From Adiantum capillus-veneris (taxonomy: Eukaryota; Streptophyta; Polypodiopsida; Polypodiales; Pteridaceae), in contig CM043968.1 of the NCBI GenBank assembly GCA_014529385.2, positions 8,104,648 to 8,168,647 on the forward strand: a DNA stretch of 64,000 nucleotides, written 5' to 3'. A model generated the notes under the pieces. It ran no database searches and had not been told where the DNA came from. It worked only from the letters and a program-made list of their open reading frames with translations. The position numbers and the translations under genes are program-made. Below, piece after piece: positions 60,971 to 64,000 of the stretch. How positions within the stretch are numbered: the stretch's first letter is position 1; each line of letters starts with the position of its first letter.

Positions 60971-61574
60971 TTGGTTCTTTATCCAGTGATTGTGGTGCTG
61001 TCATCTGGTTCTTCTGGGTTTGCTGAGCAAAGGCTACCACATGTTGTTCTTGTGCATGTTGAATTTTGACTGCATCCGAATTCCAATCTATCTGCACATT
61101 ATACTCTTTTTGCCAAGGTTGTCCCAACAATAGGGGGTGTAGTGTGATCGCATCCTCAGCCATATAAAACTTGTGTGGGTAAATATATTGATGTATTTGT
61201 ACATGCAATATAGTCCAACCCAATGTTTTTAGCTAATGTGATGTACTACTTTCCAGCATCTGTGGAGTAGGATGTAGTTGATCTTTGGGCTTGAGCTGTT
61301 TGTATAATTTGTAAGAGATCAGATTTGCTTGAGCTCCAGAATCAAGCAATGCCGTCGATGCAACTTGATTGCGACCCACTTTGGCTGCAATTATTGGCTC
61401 CACTGTGTCTTCACCAAAATTCGTTAGTCGAATAGCATTTATTCGCAACGGTGATCCACTCTGTTGTTGTTGTCGTAGAAGCCTTCTTTTTGCAATGCGT
61501 TCTTTTGCTTCTGCTTGGGCTTCTTCTCATACCCTCTGTTTCTCCTTCATCCGTTGTTTTTCTTGATGGATTTG
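60909..61574 (-). pseudogene. Retropepsin-like domain following integrase in G2
   Basis: In the same reading frame as the integrase C-terminus and separated from it by stops and a basic linker. It reads VEPIIAAKVGRNQ, then ALLDSGAQANLISYKLYKQL (active-site D-S-G), and after one more stop PLLLGQPWQKEYNVQIDW, the LLG-P-W element near the C-terminal end of retropepsins. Canonical gypsy order puts the protease before RT, so this is an extra or displaced protease-like domain. Stops near 61575, 61510 and 61230 mean this copy is dead. The fold call rests on two motifs at the right distance. Confidence 0.7.
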
Positions 61575-63110
61575 TTAAAGCATATCCTGTGTTAGTGGTA
61601 AATGATACTTTTTTAACCGACACCCACCAATCCAGTTTGGCATTTCTTCTCCTACCAATGTAGCAAGTTTGACAGCTCCACTTTGTGATAAGTCGCTAAT
61701 CACAAAGGGTCCCATCCCTCGCTTTTTAAATTTCTTGGCATGTTGCTTCAAAGTATAAACAAATACATAATCACCTGTTTTGAACTCTTTCGTGCGCACA
61801 TGCTTGTCAAAAAACTCTTTTTGTCTTCTCTTGTTAGCATAGATCGAAGCTACAGCTCTCAATCGAAGTTCATCTACCTTTTCAAGATCATCTATTCTTG
61901 AAGAGAGCTCATGCCATGTCCATTCTAAGCGTTTCGCTACTCGTAGAGTTGAAACTAAAAACTCTATGGGTAATATAGCGTTTAGACCAAACACCATGTT
62001 GTACGGTGTTGTTCGGATTGATGTTTTGTAAGCTACCCTGTATGCCCATAGTGTTGATTCCGATCTGTCCTTGACTCTGATACAATTTTAGTCAGAACAG
62101 TGCATAGTGTTTTATTTGTGGCCTCAGCTTGTCCATTTGCCTGTGGATGATATGGAGCAGATTTTCTATGTATGACCATGAATTCCTCTAGCAGATATTC
62201 AATGACTTCATTAAGAAAATGTGTTCCTCGATCACTGAAAATTTCTATTGGTAATCCGTATCGTACAAAGACATTCTCATACAAAAATTGTGCAGTGGTT
62301 CTTGCGTCTACTTTTTGTGTTGCCTTGGCTTCCGCCCATTTTGTGAGATAGTCCGTAGCCACAATGATATATTGGATATGGGTGCGATATGTAGGGGGTG
62401 AAATAGGCTTCACAAAATCAATGCCCCATTTTGCAAATGCCCGTGCTCCCATCATTGGCCGTAGTGGCATCTCGTCTCTCTTTATCGGCACCTTAGTACG
62501 CTGACATGCGTCACAACGCTTTACAAACTCCTCAGTATCCATATGCAATGTAGGCCACCATATTCCTGCGGTTAAGACAATTTTTGCCGTCTTATCGCCT
62601 AAAAAATGGCCTCCACTTATTCTTCCATGTGCATGTTCTAGAATCAGCAGGTATTCGCTTTCACTTGCACAGATTCTAAGCTGAATGTACTTTCCTCGCT
62701 TGTAGAGTTGATTTCCAATTAAATTAAAGTTGCGAGCCTCCAACTCTATAGCCCTTTTTCGCGCTTTTGTTATGTTTTCAGGAAATGTCCTTGTTGTTAA
62801 GAAATCAATGATATAGTGACTCCATGCAGGTGCAATGTTTACCTAAAACAATGTCACGTGATCCACCGGTCGTTTGGCACTACATATAGTACAATTGTTA
62901 ACATAAGCATGTGTGTCAGCATACATAGTTGGCCAATAAACCCCTAATTGTTTCAGTCTTTGGTGTGTTTTCATTGTTGAACAATGAAATGCACAATCCT
63001 GGACGTGTGCTTCTTCAAGATAACACTCGAATTCCTCTAGATTTATACATAATCGTAGAATTTGGTCCGAGCCTAAATGATACAGTCGTCCTGCAATCAA
63101 CTGGAAGTTT
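61575..63110 (-). pseudogene. G2 integrase with two tandem H2C2 zinc-binding modules
   Basis: Inserts element cDNA into the genome. From 63110 down: module 1 (LYHLGSDQILRLC; HVQDCAFH, H-x6-H; VYWPTMYADTHAYV; CTIC), a TAG stop near 62845, a linker, module 2 (LYKRGKYIQLRIC; HGRISGGH, H-x6-H; IWWPTLHMDTEEFV; CDAC), then the catalytic core with Asp in KWGIDFVKPI, Asp in IFSDRGTHFLNEV and Glu in HPQANGQAEATNKT. A frameshift near 62060-62080 separates MVFGLNAILPIEFL and the C-terminal part with the GPF motif (KKRGMGPFVISD). Gypsy integrases normally have one zinc module. Confidence 0.9.
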
Positions 63111-63215
63111 TTTGTTCATTGAATTGTTTGTTGTTTGGATCTGTCTTCCTTGATATCAAATCTACCTCCAAAGGAAAGAATGCTAACAATTTCCTGAGAC
63201 CATTTGGGTATCATT

Positions 63216-64000
63216 TCAATATTGAAAAGATAAAGCATTAGGTATGTCATTGTCTACTCCTTCAGGAGCTTCCCCGTTTTGCAGCCTTGAAAGATGATCA
63301 ACCCGTAGATGGGTTTTACCTTTTTTTACTACCACTGTGAAGTCAAACTCTAGCAATATAATAAACCAGTGTACAATTCTTCCATTATTGCATGGTTTAT
63401 TTACTAGATACAAAAGAGCTTGATGATTTGTGAAGAACACAAATTTGTTTGCGAGCAAATAGTGCCAAAATTTCTTTACAACATAAATCATTTCTAATCC
63501 CTCTCTTTCAGTGGTTGTGTAGTTCTTTTCTGCATTATTTAGCTATCGGCTCGCATAACAAACTGGAAAATCCATTGTTCCGTCTCCAGGTTGAGCCAGA
63601 ATACTCCCAATTGCGTATGCAGATGCATCAATGTGAACATGGAATATCTATTCCCAATCTGGTGCTTTAAGTACAGGTGCTGATACAAGGTTTTCCTTAA
63701 GCTTTTGGAACAAAGTTTCACACTCCTCAGTCCAGTCGAAACTGACTAATAAACGATACAGAGGTTGTGCAATAACTGCATACATATATATATGAATCTT
63801 CGATAATATCCGCAGTGTCCCATGAAGGACTGTACTTGTTTGGCATTAGTAGGCCGAGGCAAGTCTACTATGACTCTTATTTTGTCTAGGTCAGTGGTTA
63901 TGCCATTTCTTGAGACAATATGTCCTAAGATGCAGCCTTGCCTAACCATAAAAATACACTTTTTCGAGTTGAGACAGATTCGATATGTTCTGCACTTCTC
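63216..64000 (-). pseudogene. G2 reverse transcriptase C-terminal part and RNase H (runs off the window)
   Basis: RT thumb-proximal sequence CILGHIVSRNGI, then VQSFMGHCGYYRRFI near 63950-63790, and RNase H with HVHIDASAYAIGSILAQPGD, YTTTEREGLEMIY and NHQALLYLVNKP down to VDHLSRLQNGE near 63270. Frames shift at least once near 63780. The catalytic YxDD region is beyond 64000. The order and motifs are those of Ty3/gypsy pol. Confidence 0.88.

Larger units (their letters stand above)
53039..64000 (-). mobile_element. G2: gypsy-class LTR retrotransposon inserted in the satellite (5' part outside the window)
   Basis: A - strand element whose 3' LTR starts exactly where the satellite stops. From the window end downward it shows RT, RNase H, two H2C2 zinc-binding modules, integrase core and C-terminal GPF motif, a retropepsin-like domain, a W-x-P-K protein, a noncoding block with a PPT-like tract, a palindrome array, an env-like ORF, a coiled-coil ORF, PPT and LTR. 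Several stops and frameshifts show it is inactive. Gag, the usual protease, PBS and 5' LTR must lie beyond 64000. About 7.6 kb lie between the end of integrase and the 3' LTR, like the long 3' regions of Athila-type elements. Confidence 0.93.

Overview
This window is almost entirely repetitive plant DNA: nested LTR retrotransposons, a long tandem satellite and simple repeats. I find no intact single-copy host gene and no rRNA or tRNA gene. The organism is a land plant with a large repeat-rich nuclear genome. The evidence is plant-type Ty1/copia elements primed by initiator Met-tRNA (TGGTATCAGAGC), Ty3/gypsy elements with a tRNA-Asp-like primer site, and a captured plant-like DEAD-box helicase fragment. 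A non-flowering plant (fern, lycophyte, gymnosperm or bryophyte) is possible, but the sequence alone does not settle it.

Layout. 1-5469 is a copia element (A1, + strand). 5470-11114 is a second copy (A2, - strand), fused tail to tail with A1 at two truncated 187-bp LTRs, making a palindrome of about 10.9 kb. The copies differ at about two dozen codons and each has one in-frame stop, at different places. 11115-13517 holds only an (AG)n tract. 13518-16962 is a decayed non-autonomous LTR element with repeats of about 415 bp. 17068-21353 is copia family B on the - strand, arranged pol - LTR - gag, so one LTR serves two element fragments. 21354-22916 is an LTR end of another family (B') plus unrecognised DNA.

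22922-34519 is a complete gypsy-class element (G1, - strand) with 956-bp LTRs, a perfect CTTTG target duplication, PBS and PPT. It has gag and protease but no reverse transcriptase or integrase, a tail of W-x-P-K repeats, a DEAD-box helicase fragment beside its 3' LTR, and a leader carrying seven copies of a 24-bp palindrome. 34525-35261 is a copia B' leader, PBS and LTR end, which G1 entered. 35262-36635 is decayed DNA that may include plant transposase sequence.

36636-53038 is a satellite array with monomers of about 181 and 141 bp sharing a 19-bp core, organised into higher-order repeats of about 1.2, 1.6 and 2.9-3.1 kb, with a spacer of other minisatellites at about 39.0-40.65 kb. A second gypsy-class element (G2, - strand) is inserted in the satellite at 53039 and runs off the window end. 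In coding order it shows RT - RNase H - two tandem H2C2 zinc-binding modules - integrase - a retropepsin-like domain - a W-x-P-K protein - a palindrome array - an env-like ORF - a long coiled-coil ORF - PPT - LTR.

G1 and G2 appear to be partners. They share the W-x-P-K tail, the 24-bp palindrome, a conserved noncoding block with a second PPT-like tract, and similar LTR-proximal sequence. G1 looks like a non-autonomous derivative of a G2-like element. The candidates for something undescribed are the palindrome arrays, the retropepsin-like domain after integrase, the tandem H2C2 modules and the W-x-P-K protein.
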